From Candidatus Obscuribacter sp. (GTDB taxonomy: Bacteria; Cyanobacteriota; Vampirovibrionia; Obscuribacterales; Obscuribacteraceae), in the NCBI GenBank assembly GCA_021772095.1, contig JADYXR010000265.1, forward strand, positions 25,578 through 89,577: a stretch of DNA of 64,000 nucleotides, given 5' to 3'. The translations under genes were made by a program, and so were the position numbers. This document shows positions 52,820 through 61,987 of this stretch, piece after piece; the stretch's first letter is position 1; the number at the start of each line of letters is the position of its first letter. The notes beneath the pieces are model-generated. The model made no database searches and was not told the DNA's origin. It was given only the letters and a program-made list of their open reading frames with translations.

Positions 52820-53143
52820 ATGAAAGAGATACTCCAACTGAAAAAACAATCGCTCTATTACGAAGAAGTCGGAGATTACGACAAAGCAGAAGTTCTACTC
52901 AGTCGCGCTGTGGCGATGAAAGAACGCAGTCTCGGCGCCGAACATCCCGCCATGGCAGAGGATTTACACCGACTCGGTATGCTCAATCTGTCTTTGGGTG
53001 ATCACATTAAAGCAGAAGAATTGCTGGTTCGAGCACTCGGCATCAAGCGACAAAACCTTGGTGCAAATCATCCTGAAGTGGTTGAAACCTTGAATGCAAT
53101 CACGCTTGTACAGCTCGAACACGACTTCGCTGAATCTGCATAG
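52820..53143 (+). CDS. Small TPR protein (kinesin-light-chain type)
   Basis: A 107-residue soluble protein with two to three TPR units: SLYYEEVGDYDKAEVLLSRAVAMKERSLGAEHPAMAEDLHRLGMLNLSLGDHIKAEELLVRALGIKRQNLGANHPEVVETLNAI. The LGxxHP spacing is that of TPR_10/TPR_12 repeats. It is a short interaction module with unknown partner. GAGG precedes the ATG. It stands alone between the encapsulin operon and the convergent GT-C gene, and resembles the proteins at 13364 and 59980. Confidence 0.75.
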   Translation: MKEILQLKKQSLYYEEVGDYDKAEVLLSRAVAMKERSLGAEHPAMAEDLHRLGMLNLSLGDHIKAEELLVRALGIKRQNLGANHPEVVETLNAITLVQLEHDFAESA

Positions 53144-53225
53144 TCACTACGCGAACATGCATTAGTCATAACCGAGTATCTGCATTCTCGTGACTGTGAA
53201 TTTGCGTTCTCATTTCCGCTTCAAT

Positions 53226-56132
53226 TTAAAATAGCCGATTGTTATCAATGGCAGGAAGCTTCGCGTCATAGTTCGGAAAATACCGCAACTCGACATTGCG
53301 CACTCTAACTGAGTCCCTGAGCGCCTCTTTGTGATGAAGAAACAATCGATCTGCCGAGAATGGTGACACCATTATCTTAGCCGTCGTATTAGAACTTTTT
53401 GAAATATCTTCAGGAAGACGTCCTACAAATACAAACTTATTCCAGTGCTTGTCGGCAAGAACAAAACAAGTCGGGCTCCACGGAGACGACCATGAGTTGT
53501 GGCTTGGCGCACTGCTTGCGAGCTTTTCATCGGTGCTCTGTGCTCGGCTGAACGCGACGGATATGCCGCCGATTGATCGGCGTTTCACTGGTTGAAACTC
53601 GCAGCTCAGCATATACGAGCTCGAACCGGAACTGCTCGGCATGTTGATCGACTTGCTGTTCATCAGCATTGTCGAAGGATCGCCGCCGGACACTAGACAT
53701 TCCTCGTTACGCGAGAACAACACATTCGAGTCATCGAATTTTTGGACGGCATTCACAGGCGGTGTTGCATTTGGTGGCACGTAAAGGAACATCCGATAGG
53801 TTCCGAACTTTCTCCCGAACGAGGACGAAAGGTTGGAAGTGCTTGTGCCCTGGGCGCTTGCGTACGAGCAATTTTTGACAGTGAAGTGCGAATTGATCGT
53901 GTCATATGGTCTGGGGTCGCGTCGATCGATGGTGACATATCCCTTCACCCACGAAAATTTATTCAAGGAAGGAATGGTTCTGGTGGTGAAATTTGGGTCA
54001 GGATCTGAATTAGCTTTTGAACTACCAGGCGGCGCAGTTGTTCTACTCTCCACCATTTTGTCGATAAACGGATAGTCTCCAAATATTCTTACCGGCGATA
54101 TAGCATTATCACTCTTACTATTTAAAGCGATCGACACTACATTGTTCGAACTGGTGGATACAGCATTCGTTGAAACGGGGAATGCCCACCAATGGCGATA
54201 GGACCTCGGATCCATCTGCATCGCCTGCGCTTGCAATGAAAAAATGTCGGCGGCGTCCTCACGATGCTCCATCAATTGAAGCACCGGCATTGGTGGCAGT
54301 GATGTAACACCATTTACTTTTGCGGTCACATTGGGCGCAGAAAAATCAGTCTGTAAATCAACAATTAAATACGACACATTCGCTCTTCCGTCCACCGGCG
54401 CCACAGCGATCTCTGCCTGCACAGCATCATTCGGTTCCTTAAGTTCGGTAACCCATTCTGTTTTTGCCGGATCGTAAATCAAATTTGCAGCCGATACGAC
54501 CATCAGCAGGCCGACCATTGCCCAAACCACAGTCGACTGCCACCGCTTTGCCGAGTCAAGCTGTTTTGAAGACAGGACCCCAAGCAGCACCCAGCCAGCT
54601 ATCCAGAGGGCTGCGTCGATGAACGCCACCAATGCGAAATTGTCCGTTGGCAAAATCGAAAAACAAAATGGAATGAAACTGAAGTGAGTATCGAGTAGCG
54701 CAAAAAACAACGCGCCAAAAGTAATCAATGCAAAGAAACTTCGGCTGCGAACCGGCGATGGCGTGACCGAGAGCGCCGCGCCGGCGAGCAATGCGATAAA
54801 AGGCATTGCCGTTATAGCATAACGCGCTACAGGCTCGAAGCCGGCATAAACCGCGTGATACGCAGAGAACAGCGCGAACATGATCGCAGGACGTGCGGTG
54901 TTCTCGCCTGTTTTGCGGATGGCTTTCGTAAACCCGATCACTGCTAACAAAAGAAGCAAATCGTGAAAAACATTTTGTACTTGCCAATTGAAACCAAAGC
55001 ACGCATGTTTGAAATCATTCCAAACGCCTGCCCACAAGCGCGATTCCTTCCGCAAAATAAGTGCAGAAAATCGACACGGATCGGACGAAAAATTTCCGGA
55101 AAGAGATTTGAGCGCATCGCTGGTTTCATTAGGAATACCGGGCTGCGCGGGCCAGGTTCGCCATCCATCAGTGTTTAGCTGATTGCCTACGAACAAATTG
55201 TATCCTGGTGCTCGATTAACCCAGGGCACAAACTTGCCTGTCACCTGGTGGGTGAACCAGAGCCAAGGTGCCATACACAGTGCACCGCCTACGATTAGCG
55301 CAGACATGGAAGGAAGTAGCGTGCCAGGCTTAAATCTCTTCCCTTCTTTCCAATCAGCCACCGTTGGAATAAAGAGAATCGCAAGAGCGGCTAAGGGTAA
55401 GGGAACGAATACCGATCTGGCGAGCAGCAACAGAATGGATATGGCTCCCAGAAAAAAAGAAAGAACAGTTTTTACGAGCACCGCATCTTTTTGGTTTAAC
55501 CGAAACAGGCTTAAAGACAGCGTTGACCAGAGCAACAAAAGAAAATATGTGAACAGCTCGCTGTAACACAATCGGGTGTTTAAAATGGCGGCAGGATAAA
55601 CGGCAAACAGTAACGCGGCTATCCATCCGGCTTTCGAATTAAATGCAAGCCGCCCGCAAAAATAAATCAGAACACAGGAAATCGCATCGATCAGCGAGTT
55701 TGCCACCGAGAAGATGTTCGAGTTTTGCGCATAATCAGTGGTTGTGACAACGCCGGTCAGAATGTGAACGATCGCAAGAAAGCAGGTATAAACGGGTCCG
55801 TCGAGCAGCAGCCGATCCGCCAGAGCACCGGATCCGAAAGTCGCTACGCTACCGGCAACTTCCGAAGTATGCACTGTCAGCTTCGCGAGAAAATCTGACA
55901 AGCCGGAAGCTGACGTGATCGCTTTAGCCAGTTCCTGTCCGGTTTTTAAAAAGAAATATCCATCGCCAAAACTACAGAGTCGTTGCTGAGAAAGTACCAG
56001 GTCGTTGTAGAGCCTGATGACAAGCGCGAATACGAAGACAAACAGCGGCGACAATTTGTCGAATTGCTGCAACTGCTTCAGGTCTAGTTTCAAAGACTTC
56101 ACAACACCAATCTTTGCATCGGTTAACAACAC
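53226..56132 (-). CDS. GT-C-type glycosyltransferase-like membrane protein with extracytoplasmic domain
   Basis: A 968-residue protein. Residues about 28-570 contain 11-13 transmembrane helices with the GT-C pattern: a first loop with acidic residues (FGDGYFFLKTG), ISCVLIYFCGRLAFNSKAGWIAALLFAVYPAAILNTRLCYSELFTYFLLLLW, and later YAITAMPFIALLAG. GT-C enzymes transfer sugars from polyprenyl-phosphate donors. Residues about 595-968 form a beta-rich domain with SLQAQAMQMDPRSYRHWWAFPVST and VRIFGDYPF. The divergent neighbour at 56335 has the same two-part build and is a paralogue. The start is GTG, with no better alternative visible. Substrate unknown. Confidence 0.75.
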   Translation of the reverse strand: MLLTDAKIGVVKSLKLDLKQLQQFDKLSPLFVFVFALVIRLYNDLVLSQQRLCSFGDGYFFLKTGQELAKAITSASGLSDFLAKLTVHTSEVAGSVATFGSGALADRLLLDGPVYTCFLAIVHILTGVVTTTDYAQNSNIFSVANSLIDAISCVLIYFCGRLAFNSKAGWIAALLFAVYPAAILNTRLCYSELFTYFLLLLWSTLSLSLFRLNQKDAVLVKTVLSFFLGAISILLLLARSVFVPLPLAALAILFIPTVADWKEGKRFKPGTLLPSMSALIVGGALCMAPWLWFTHQVTGKFVPWVNRAPGYNLFVGNQLNTDGWRTWPAQPGIPNETSDALKSLSGNFSSDPCRFSALILRKESRLWAGVWNDFKHACFGFNWQVQNVFHDLLLLLAVIGFTKAIRKTGENTARPAIMFALFSAYHAVYAGFEPVARYAITAMPFIALLAGAALSVTPSPVRSRSFFALITFGALFFALLDTHFSFIPFCFSILPTDNFALVAFIDAALWIAGWVLLGVLSSKQLDSAKRWQSTVVWAMVGLLMVVSAANLIYDPAKTEWVTELKEPNDAVQAEIAVAPVDGRANVSYLIVDLQTDFSAPNVTAKVNGVTSLPPMPVLQLMEHREDAADIFSLQAQAMQMDPRSYRHWWAFPVSTNAVSTSSNNVVSIALNSKSDNAISPVRIFGDYPFIDKMVESRTTAPPGSSKANSDPDPNFTTRTIPSLNKFSWVKGYVTIDRRDPRPYDTINSHFTVKNCSYASAQGTSTSNLSSSFGRKFGTYRMFLYVPPNATPPVNAVQKFDDSNVLFSRNEECLVSGGDPSTMLMNSKSINMPSSSGSSSYMLSCEFQPVKRRSIGGISVAFSRAQSTDEKLASSAPSHNSWSSPWSPTCFVLADKHWNKFVFVGRLPEDISKSSNTTAKIMVSPFSADRLFLHHKEALRDSVRVRNVELRYFPNYDAKLPAIDNNRLF

Positions 56133-56334
56133 CAGCGCATGGACAAATTTACTACGGCTGACCAGGTGCTGCCTGAGAGGTTAGTAAGCGCCGCGACCGC
56201 GCGACCGCTTCAGGCACAAAAAACGGCACGCGATGATCTCGCGAACATTAGGTTCCTCTAGCACTTCGAGCCCCATTCTTCGGTAATATACCTTGGCAGC
56301 TCGCGGCATCCGGGCGCTTGTCCCAGGAAACTTC

Positions 56335-59300
56335 ATGTCACAAACGATAAGTGGAAAAGCAGAGCGGTCGGACTCGACTGCATCCACGCCTGCCAAAAAC
56401 TTTTCGCGAGTTCTCTTTCGAGTGGCTAGCAACCGTCTGCTCGTAGCCATTTTGATTTTCCTGACGGCATTTGCGTTGCGCGCCGGACACAACCTGTCGC
56501 TCGAACACAGAGTTTGGTATTTCGAAGATGCGCAAAACTACCTGCGATCGGGCGCATCCATCTACCGCATGGTGAATGAAAGCAAAAGCCCGAGTCAGCT
56601 TTTGCAAAACATCAAAGACGATTCGAAAAATTATAGCGGCGTCTACAACGCCTTCACATCTGACAAACTCGTCGATCGCGTTTTAACTGACGGCGCCATA
56701 TTTCCAATCTATCTAGCGGGCGTAGAGGCGATTGCCGGTCTGGACACGAAAAATCCGCAGTATGAAAAAATCGCCATCAAGGCCAGTCTTGCCAATTCAC
56801 TGCTCGATTCGGCAACCTGCGTTCTAATTTTCCTCCTCGGCGCATTGCTATTCGGATTCGCTCCCGGCGCTCTGGCTGCGGCGCTGTACGCGTTCTATCC
56901 ACCTGCCATTGTTAATACGCAATGGTGCATGAGTGAAACGTTTTGCAGCTTCATGCTGGTATCATCGATTTATTGTCTCGCACGATTTCTTATGGTGCCA
57001 CCAAATTTAGTGGCGCGCAGAATTCTATGGGGTACCATAACCGGTGTAGTGTCCGGTCTGACAATACTCGCGCGTTCAGCCTTTCCAGTGTTTGTCCCTC
57101 TTATTTGCATCGCAGCATTTGCGGGTTCTCGCTCCCGCACAACATTGTTGTCCCCGGCTCCAATTATCGCCTTAGTTCTTTCATTTCTACTGACAATATT
57201 ACCCTGGTGCCTGTATACGCAAATGGCTCTGGGACAGCCTCGCCTCACGACTAATCGACTTCCCGCATACAATGTCGTCTCCGGAAATTTAGCATCAATA
57301 GACGGTTACACTCCGTTTCCGAGCACAGTGCGCTTTCCCGAAGAGATGAAGGAAGCGGTCATCATGGTTGCTGCAGAAGCACGAGAGAAGCCAGTTGAAT
57401 TCCTACTTTTAGAAATGAAAAAAGTGGCACGCCTCTGGTCGAGCGTGTGGAATGACTGCAAATACTCCGTTTTAGGTTTCAATGCGTCGGCGCAAAACGT
57501 ATTCCATCAACTAATGCTGTTCCTCGCTCTGTGCTGGGGCTTTATTGTAGTCGGACGAACGAAACGCCACCTCACTGATGGAGAGCTGCTTGGAACGTGG
57601 CTCACGTTCAGTGTGATCGCCGTGCATTTTATATATCTTGCCTTCATTGCATTGTCCAGGTACGCGTTCACCGCGATGCCATTCGTGATTTTGGCTGCAT
57701 CCGCCGCGCTCTGCTATTGGCTGCGTTCGGGTGAGACTGCGCGCAAACGATTAGCTATTGTTCTGACATCGTTTGTTGCAGTGTCCGCTCTTACTAATGA
57801 GTTCCGCAGCTTCTCGCAGTTTGTTTGCGCAATAGTACCCGAGACCTGGTGGTTCCAATTTGCACCATGGCTGACCTCAGGCGTTGCGATACTGGCTTAT
57901 GCAGGTGTTTGGTATCTTGCTGTCAGAGCGATACATCGATTAACGAACGAGCCTGTGCCGCCAATTGAAGCGATCCAACCTTCGCACCAATCAAACCTGA
58001 CAGCGCCGTCGCCGCATCGCCAGGCGCGTCAGAATGTAGGTGACAACGAGACTACCGATGCCGCCGGTAACAAATCCTCATTAGTTAGCAAGTCAGAAGT
58101 TGGAACTTCAGAAGTTGAAACTTCCGGAGTTGAAACTTCTGGAGTTGGAACGTCAAATGTTGGAACTTCTGGAGTTGAAACTTCTGGAGTTGGAACGTCA
58201 GATGTTGGAACTTCCAGAGTTGAAACTTCTGGAGTTGGAACGTCAAATGTTGGAACTTCCGGAGTTGGAGCGCCAGTATTACATACGTCGCAAGTCGGTA
58301 CGTCAGAAAGTGGTGCATCAGAAATTGGCTCGTCAGAAGTTGCTTGGTCAGAACCGAATATGTCAGATGCTGATAGTGCCAGGTCGCCTGACGATGTCAG
58401 CTCCAATAGCGCCGCGCGGGGTGCTGAACTTGGCGCGAAGAATCCCGATCAACATCTCGAATCAACAGAAGTCCAAAATTTTCCTGATTCGCCATCGACT
58501 GCAGAATCGCATCAATTAGAAACGCCTTCGTCGTCAGATGCGCCTGTCGACTTCAATCCCAAGAACTCACAGCAAGTGACTACGTCACCCGAAAAAGCCA
58601 TCACAGCGGAAGATATCTCGAGACGCTCTGCACTGACGACGTTAGCAGCAGCAAGCTATCTGCTCACCAGTTGCGGCATCATCGGTTGCATCGTCGGTTC
58701 GCGCACTTGGAGCGAATGGAGCTGTCCTCTGACGAATCAAACGGCTCATCAAACTATACAGCTTCCGGATAAAACGGGCTCGGTGTCAGAAACAGGTTAT
58801 GTCATCCTCGACCTGCACGATGAAGAACCGCTCCCGCAGCTTGAAGTCGAGGTAAACGATCAAGTTTTGGATGCAGATCCAATTCCCGTTGGAATGATCC
58901 AAAAGGAAAACGAATCGATAAACGGTTCGCTGACGATGCAAGCGAATTCAATGGACATGGACTTTAGGACTCTGCGGCATTGGTATGCAGTGCCGTTCTC
59001 CACGAAGCTGCTGCAACAAGGAAAACAAAACACAATCGCTGTTCGCAACAAACGCAAGACGCATCCTGTCACCATATACGGTGACTACACCCCGACAACT
59101 TCGAACTCAACAGACGGAACACAAGTGCTTCCTTCGGTCAATTCGCTATCATGGAATTACGCGGTAGAAGGCAGCGATTACCGTTCTCCAATGGAACCGC
59201 GTCTTCTGGAATCTATCCAACTAAACGGAAAAACCACCGAGAGTTCGCTGGTTAGCCCGATTCGCTCGCACGACGAATATAAGGATTTGTCTCCCGCTTT

Positions 59301-59904
59301 TGGAACGCAATGGGGACGCTATCGGCTGCGATTATTGTTGCAACCTCGTTCCGCCAAGCAATTGGCGAAACAAGCGCAACTCACCACTCCACAATCAAGT
59401 TCAACTGATTCAACCACGAGCGATGTAGTCCAAACAATCTTCGAACAGAAACCCGATCAGGAGCAAACAGTTCACGGCGGAAACCCCGTTACGTTCTATC
59501 TTGCAAGCCAAACTATTCCGATAAGCGAAGAGCTTGTCGCGAAGCATCCGTTCAAATTCACTTGCGAACTGAAGACAGAAAAACGCCCCGTCAACGCGTT
59601 CATCAATTTGGTTTTTAAGACCGGCATCGGTGACGTTTGGATCCCGGAATGGCAGCCCGAGTGCATTCCTGTAAACAGCGAAGGCTGGAAAAAACTGACC
59701 ATAATCGATGCGTTTCCAAAACGTTTACTTGAGCATAATGGTGTCACTGTCCAACCAATCGTCACACCATTCGGGAAAGATCTGTTGTTTACTCAGCACA
59801 AGAAAGCAGGTAAGCAAGCCGTTCTAATACGCAATGCAAAACTCGAATTCATCAACACCCCAATTACTGAACGCAGCAATCTTTTTACATGGAAAGTATT
59901 TTAG
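56335..59904 (+). CDS. GT-C-type glycosyltransferase-like membrane protein, paralogue with repeat linker
   Basis: A 1189-residue protein. Residues about 35-540 are a GT-C-type membrane region (YFEDAQNYLRSG in the first loop; CVLIFLLGALLFGFAPGALAAALYAFYPPAIVNTQWCMSETFCSFML; YAFTAMPFVILAAS). A disordered linker follows (about 555-745) with about 12 pentapeptides of type SGVGT/SGVET. After that come a hydrophobic segment (TLAAASYLLTSCGIIGCIVG) and a beta-rich domain sharing MQANSMDMDFRTLRHWYAVPFST and VTIYGDY with the 53226 protein. The ATG at 56335 has AGGA 7 nt upstream; a TTG at 56293 is less likely. A terminator follows. Confidence 0.75.
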   Translation: MSQTISGKAERSDSTASTPAKNFSRVLFRVASNRLLVAILIFLTAFALRAGHNLSLEHRVWYFEDAQNYLRSGASIYRMVNESKSPSQLLQNIKDDSKNYSGVYNAFTSDKLVDRVLTDGAIFPIYLAGVEAIAGLDTKNPQYEKIAIKASLANSLLDSATCVLIFLLGALLFGFAPGALAAALYAFYPPAIVNTQWCMSETFCSFMLVSSIYCLARFLMVPPNLVARRILWGTITGVVSGLTILARSAFPVFVPLICIAAFAGSRSRTTLLSPAPIIALVLSFLLTILPWCLYTQMALGQPRLTTNRLPAYNVVSGNLASIDGYTPFPSTVRFPEEMKEAVIMVAAEAREKPVEFLLLEMKKVARLWSSVWNDCKYSVLGFNASAQNVFHQLMLFLALCWGFIVVGRTKRHLTDGELLGTWLTFSVIAVHFIYLAFIALSRYAFTAMPFVILAASAALCYWLRSGETARKRLAIVLTSFVAVSALTNEFRSFSQFVCAIVPETWWFQFAPWLTSGVAILAYAGVWYLAVRAIHRLTNEPVPPIEAIQPSHQSNLTAPSPHRQARQNVGDNETTDAAGNKSSLVSKSEVGTSEVETSGVETSGVGTSNVGTSGVETSGVGTSDVGTSRVETSGVGTSNVGTSGVGAPVLHTSQVGTSESGASEIGSSEVAWSEPNMSDADSARSPDDVSSNSAARGAELGAKNPDQHLESTEVQNFPDSPSTAESHQLETPSSSDAPVDFNPKNSQQVTTSPEKAITAEDISRRSALTTLAAASYLLTSCGIIGCIVGSRTWSEWSCPLTNQTAHQTIQLPDKTGSVSETGYVILDLHDEEPLPQLEVEVNDQVLDADPIPVGMIQKENESINGSLTMQANSMDMDFRTLRHWYAVPFSTKLLQQGKQNTIAVRNKRKTHPVTIYGDYTPTTSNSTDGTQVLPSVNSLSWNYAVEGSDYRSPMEPRLLESIQLNGKTTESSLVSPIRSHDEYKDLSPAFGTQWGRYRLRLLLQPRSAKQLAKQAQLTTPQSSSTDSTTSDVVQTIFEQKPDQEQTVHGGNPVTFYLASQTIPISEELVAKHPFKFTCELKTEKRPVNAFINLVFKTGIGDVWIPEWQPECIPVNSEGWKKLTIIDAFPKRLLEHNGVTVQPIVTPFGKDLLFTQHKKAGKQAVLIRNAKLEFINTPITERSNLFTWKVF
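58093..58275 (+). repeat. 15-bp tandem repeat encoding (S/G)xV(G/E)T pentapeptides
   Basis: About 12 units of type GGAGTTGAAACTTCT, with in-frame variation G/E and N/D/S. It forms part of the linker of the GT-C-like protein. Reading frames seen on other strands here are artefacts of the repeat. Confidence 0.82.
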
Positions 59905-59927
59905 TTTCGTGAACGCGTCAAGCAAAC

Positions 59928-59956
59928 AGAGGCACCACATGCGATGCCTCTTTAAA
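59928..59956 (+). terminator. Terminator-like hairpin after the GT-C paralogue
   Basis: AGAGGCA pairs with TGCCTCT across a 10-nt loop and is followed by TTAAAT. It lies 24 nt after the stop. Confidence 0.6.
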
Positions 59957-59979
59957 TATTACGGCTCGGTGTTATGCGA

Positions 59980-60291
59980 TCAATTTCCCACGGACTTCAG
60001 AATGCGTCGAGCGCGCGCCATCAGCGGCTCAGCTGCCTCGACGAAACCGCGCCTGTGGAGTACTGTGCCTAATTCCAAAAGATTGGTTCCGACCTCGAGA
60101 TGCGTCGGTCCATATGTTCTGACAGCGATGTACACCGCTTTTTCCAAGCAACGTTGTGCGGCATCGAACTTCTGACGTTGCAGGTTTTCCTGCGCCAAAC
60201 TTCGATACCTGGTAAGTCTTGTGTTTTCCGTACGAGCGGCGCATTCCTGATGAGTCGCTTCCGAAGAGCGTTCCATTATTGCCATCATCAA
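59980..60291 (-). CDS. Small TPR-like protein
   Basis: A 103-residue soluble protein with a helical repeat pair: RYRSLAQENLQRQKFDAAQRCLEKAVYIAVRTYGPTHLEVGTNLLELGTVLHRRGFVEAAEPLMARARRILKS. The spacing matches TPR_12-type repeats, as in the proteins at 13364 and 52820. AAGGGGAAG precedes the first ATG; several Met codons follow in the first six positions, so the exact start is open. It is convergent with the GT-C-like gene. Partner and role are unknown. Confidence 0.68.
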   Translation of the reverse strand: MMMAIMERSSEATHQECAARTENTRLTRYRSLAQENLQRQKFDAAQRCLEKAVYIAVRTYGPTHLEVGTNLLELGTVLHRRGFVEAAEPLMARARRILKSVGN

Positions 60292-60661
60292 AATATCTTC
60301 CCCTTACGAATGTTCAATTTCAAAACGAAATCAAAGCATTCTGCTGTAGTCACAACAATTCTGCCGAAGAGCAAATCCTATCCCGCTCGCAAAATGACGA
60401 GTGAGAGGTTGCCTTCAATAACAATCAAATCTTCCTTGCTTCCTAGGTCTATTTACCCAGCAAAAATTGTTTTCACAAGGTCTAAAATTAATTCACGGAA
60501 ACGCTTATGAGACAAGGGTTTTGAGCTGTCAGATCGCAGCAAGCAGAGGGACAGAAATCGTCATTTTGTGAGACATCGGCATCAAGATTATGCCAAACGA
60601 CGACGCCGGAACAGCAGACTAGAACCAGGTTTACGCACGACATATATCAACGAGATATACG
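60292..60661. other. Intergenic region
   Basis: About 370 nt without a recognised gene between two minus-strand genes. Open frames on the + strand here have no ribosome binding site and run antisense into the 60662 gene. Confidence 0.4.
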
Positions 60662-61873
60662 CTAAACCCAGGTCCATTGCATTCGCGATGGCACATATAA
60701 ATGATTATCGCTCATGCCTTTTTCGACGGTCACGCCATTCGAGAAGCAGTAACGGAGCAGCTCTACAGTTTTCTTGTGAGACATATATCCGAGCCGCAAG
60801 GACGTTTGCAAGCGCAACGCGGAGTATAGAGTTTTTTCGTCGAGCACTCCAGCCTTCAAAAGCATGCTGCCAACTCTTACTGCGCTGTCCGGATTTTTAC
60901 TGACAACGGATTCCAATTTTTCTTTATCGCAAATGCCGGCTTCGATAATGAGATCGCCGAGCCGCATGCTGCCTTCGTCTTGCGCGCCGTGAAACTGAGC
61001 CATCGCTTCGTAGACGTTCTTGCCATCTTTGCAAACCGCATGCAACGCTTTGGCAGCTTGATATGGTTTCAACGTGTCGTTGGAGATGGCGGACTGAAGC
61101 TGAATTGCCGCTTCGAGCTGTTCGTTGACAAGCAATCCACGTTCAAGAAGAATCTGACCAAACTGTTTCTTCTTAAACAGCTCAATCTCCAAACACTCAG
61201 CCAGGATCTCACGCGTAATCAAGCTTGCCATCAAACAAAGCTCTCCGATGCGAGTTGTTTTTGCATCAGGATGTTGAAATAAACCCAACTCGAAAAGCGC
61301 TTGTTCAAAAGAAATCGATTGAGCATTAGCATGCTCTAGACCCTTTACGGCATCCCCTTTAGGCATCTCTGAAGTTCGCATCATCAGCACCGCATGTAGT
61401 GCGGCAAGCAATCCCTCTGTCGAAATCAAATCATCGAGAACGAGCAATTGCCCGATCATCAAAGACGATTCCACCGACCGCACAAAAAGTGGACCGAGTT
61501 GGGATTGCGACAGCATCTTGGCGGACATCAAAAGGTCAGTCAGATCGTTAGACGCGGCGACCACAACTTGAGTGCGCTGGTGCATTGAATTAACTGATTC
61601 AATCGCTTTCGCCAACGGAATATTTTTCTGCATACAGACACGCAGTGCACGGATCGCAATATCCGGCGTGATGCTTTTCTCGGTCACTTTTGCCAGAGCT
61701 TCTTGAGCAGTCTTGAGATTGTCGGCGTTGATCAGACCTGAATTCAGAATCGCCTGTAAAACCGGAATCTTCAGGTCGCGAGAAATCATTTTGTAATCTT
61801 CCAGGTCCTCACGAGTTATCAGACCGCTACCAAGCAGTAGCTGCGTGAGGATCGGAAATTCTTCAGTGGACAC
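60662..61873 (-). CDS. Four-module MshEN/GspE-N-like repeat protein
   Basis: A 403-residue soluble protein with eight copies of a motif of about 24 residues, arranged as four pairs. Clear copies are LTQLLLGSGLITREDLEDY, VLQAILNSGLINADNLKTA, RIGELCLMASLITREILAEC, QFGQILLERGLLVNEQLEAA, RLGDLIIEAGICDKEKLESV and RVGSMLLKAGVLDEKTLYSA. Each pair is followed by a helical spacer of about 32 residues (for example PYQAAKALHAVCKDGKNVYEAMAQF). Several copies keep the R-x-G start known from cyclic-di-GMP-binding MshEN domains. No ATPase is attached. The GTG at 61873 or the TTG at 61876 is the start; their AGGAGG site lies inside a palindrome (61881-61894). Confidence 0.72.
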   Translation of the reverse strand: MSTEEFPILTQLLLGSGLITREDLEDYKMISRDLKIPVLQAILNSGLINADNLKTAQEALAKVTEKSITPDIAIRALRVCMQKNIPLAKAIESVNSMHQRTQVVVAASNDLTDLLMSAKMLSQSQLGPLFVRSVESSLMIGQLLVLDDLISTEGLLAALHAVLMMRTSEMPKGDAVKGLEHANAQSISFEQALFELGLFQHPDAKTTRIGELCLMASLITREILAECLEIELFKKKQFGQILLERGLLVNEQLEAAIQLQSAISNDTLKPYQAAKALHAVCKDGKNVYEAMAQFHGAQDEGSMRLGDLIIEAGICDKEKLESVVSKNPDSAVRVGSMLLKAGVLDEKTLYSALRLQTSLRLGYMSHKKTVELLRYCFSNGVTVEKGMSDNHLYVPSRMQWTWV

Positions 61874-61880
61874 CAAGGAG

Positions 61881-61894
61881 AGCCTCCTGAGGCT
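61881..61894 (-). promoter_or_regulatory. Ribosome binding site inside a 14-bp palindrome
   Basis: AGCCTCCTGAGGCT contains the complement of AGGAGG, 6-9 nt before the start of the MshEN-like gene. In the mRNA a 5-bp stem with a 4-nt loop could hide the site. Confidence 0.4.
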
Positions 61895-61987
61895 AGCCGC
61901 AAACTACGTCAGTATTTGCAGCGACCTGGTCTGGAACAAAAACTATTTTAGAACCTCGCCCGCCTAATCGTTTCCTTAAATCCAAGT

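Noticed and set aside
58029..58519. Open frames on both strands across the pentapeptide repeat
   Set aside because: They only translate the 15-bp repeat in other frames (for example repeats of LQKFQ). The real frame continues from the membrane domain.
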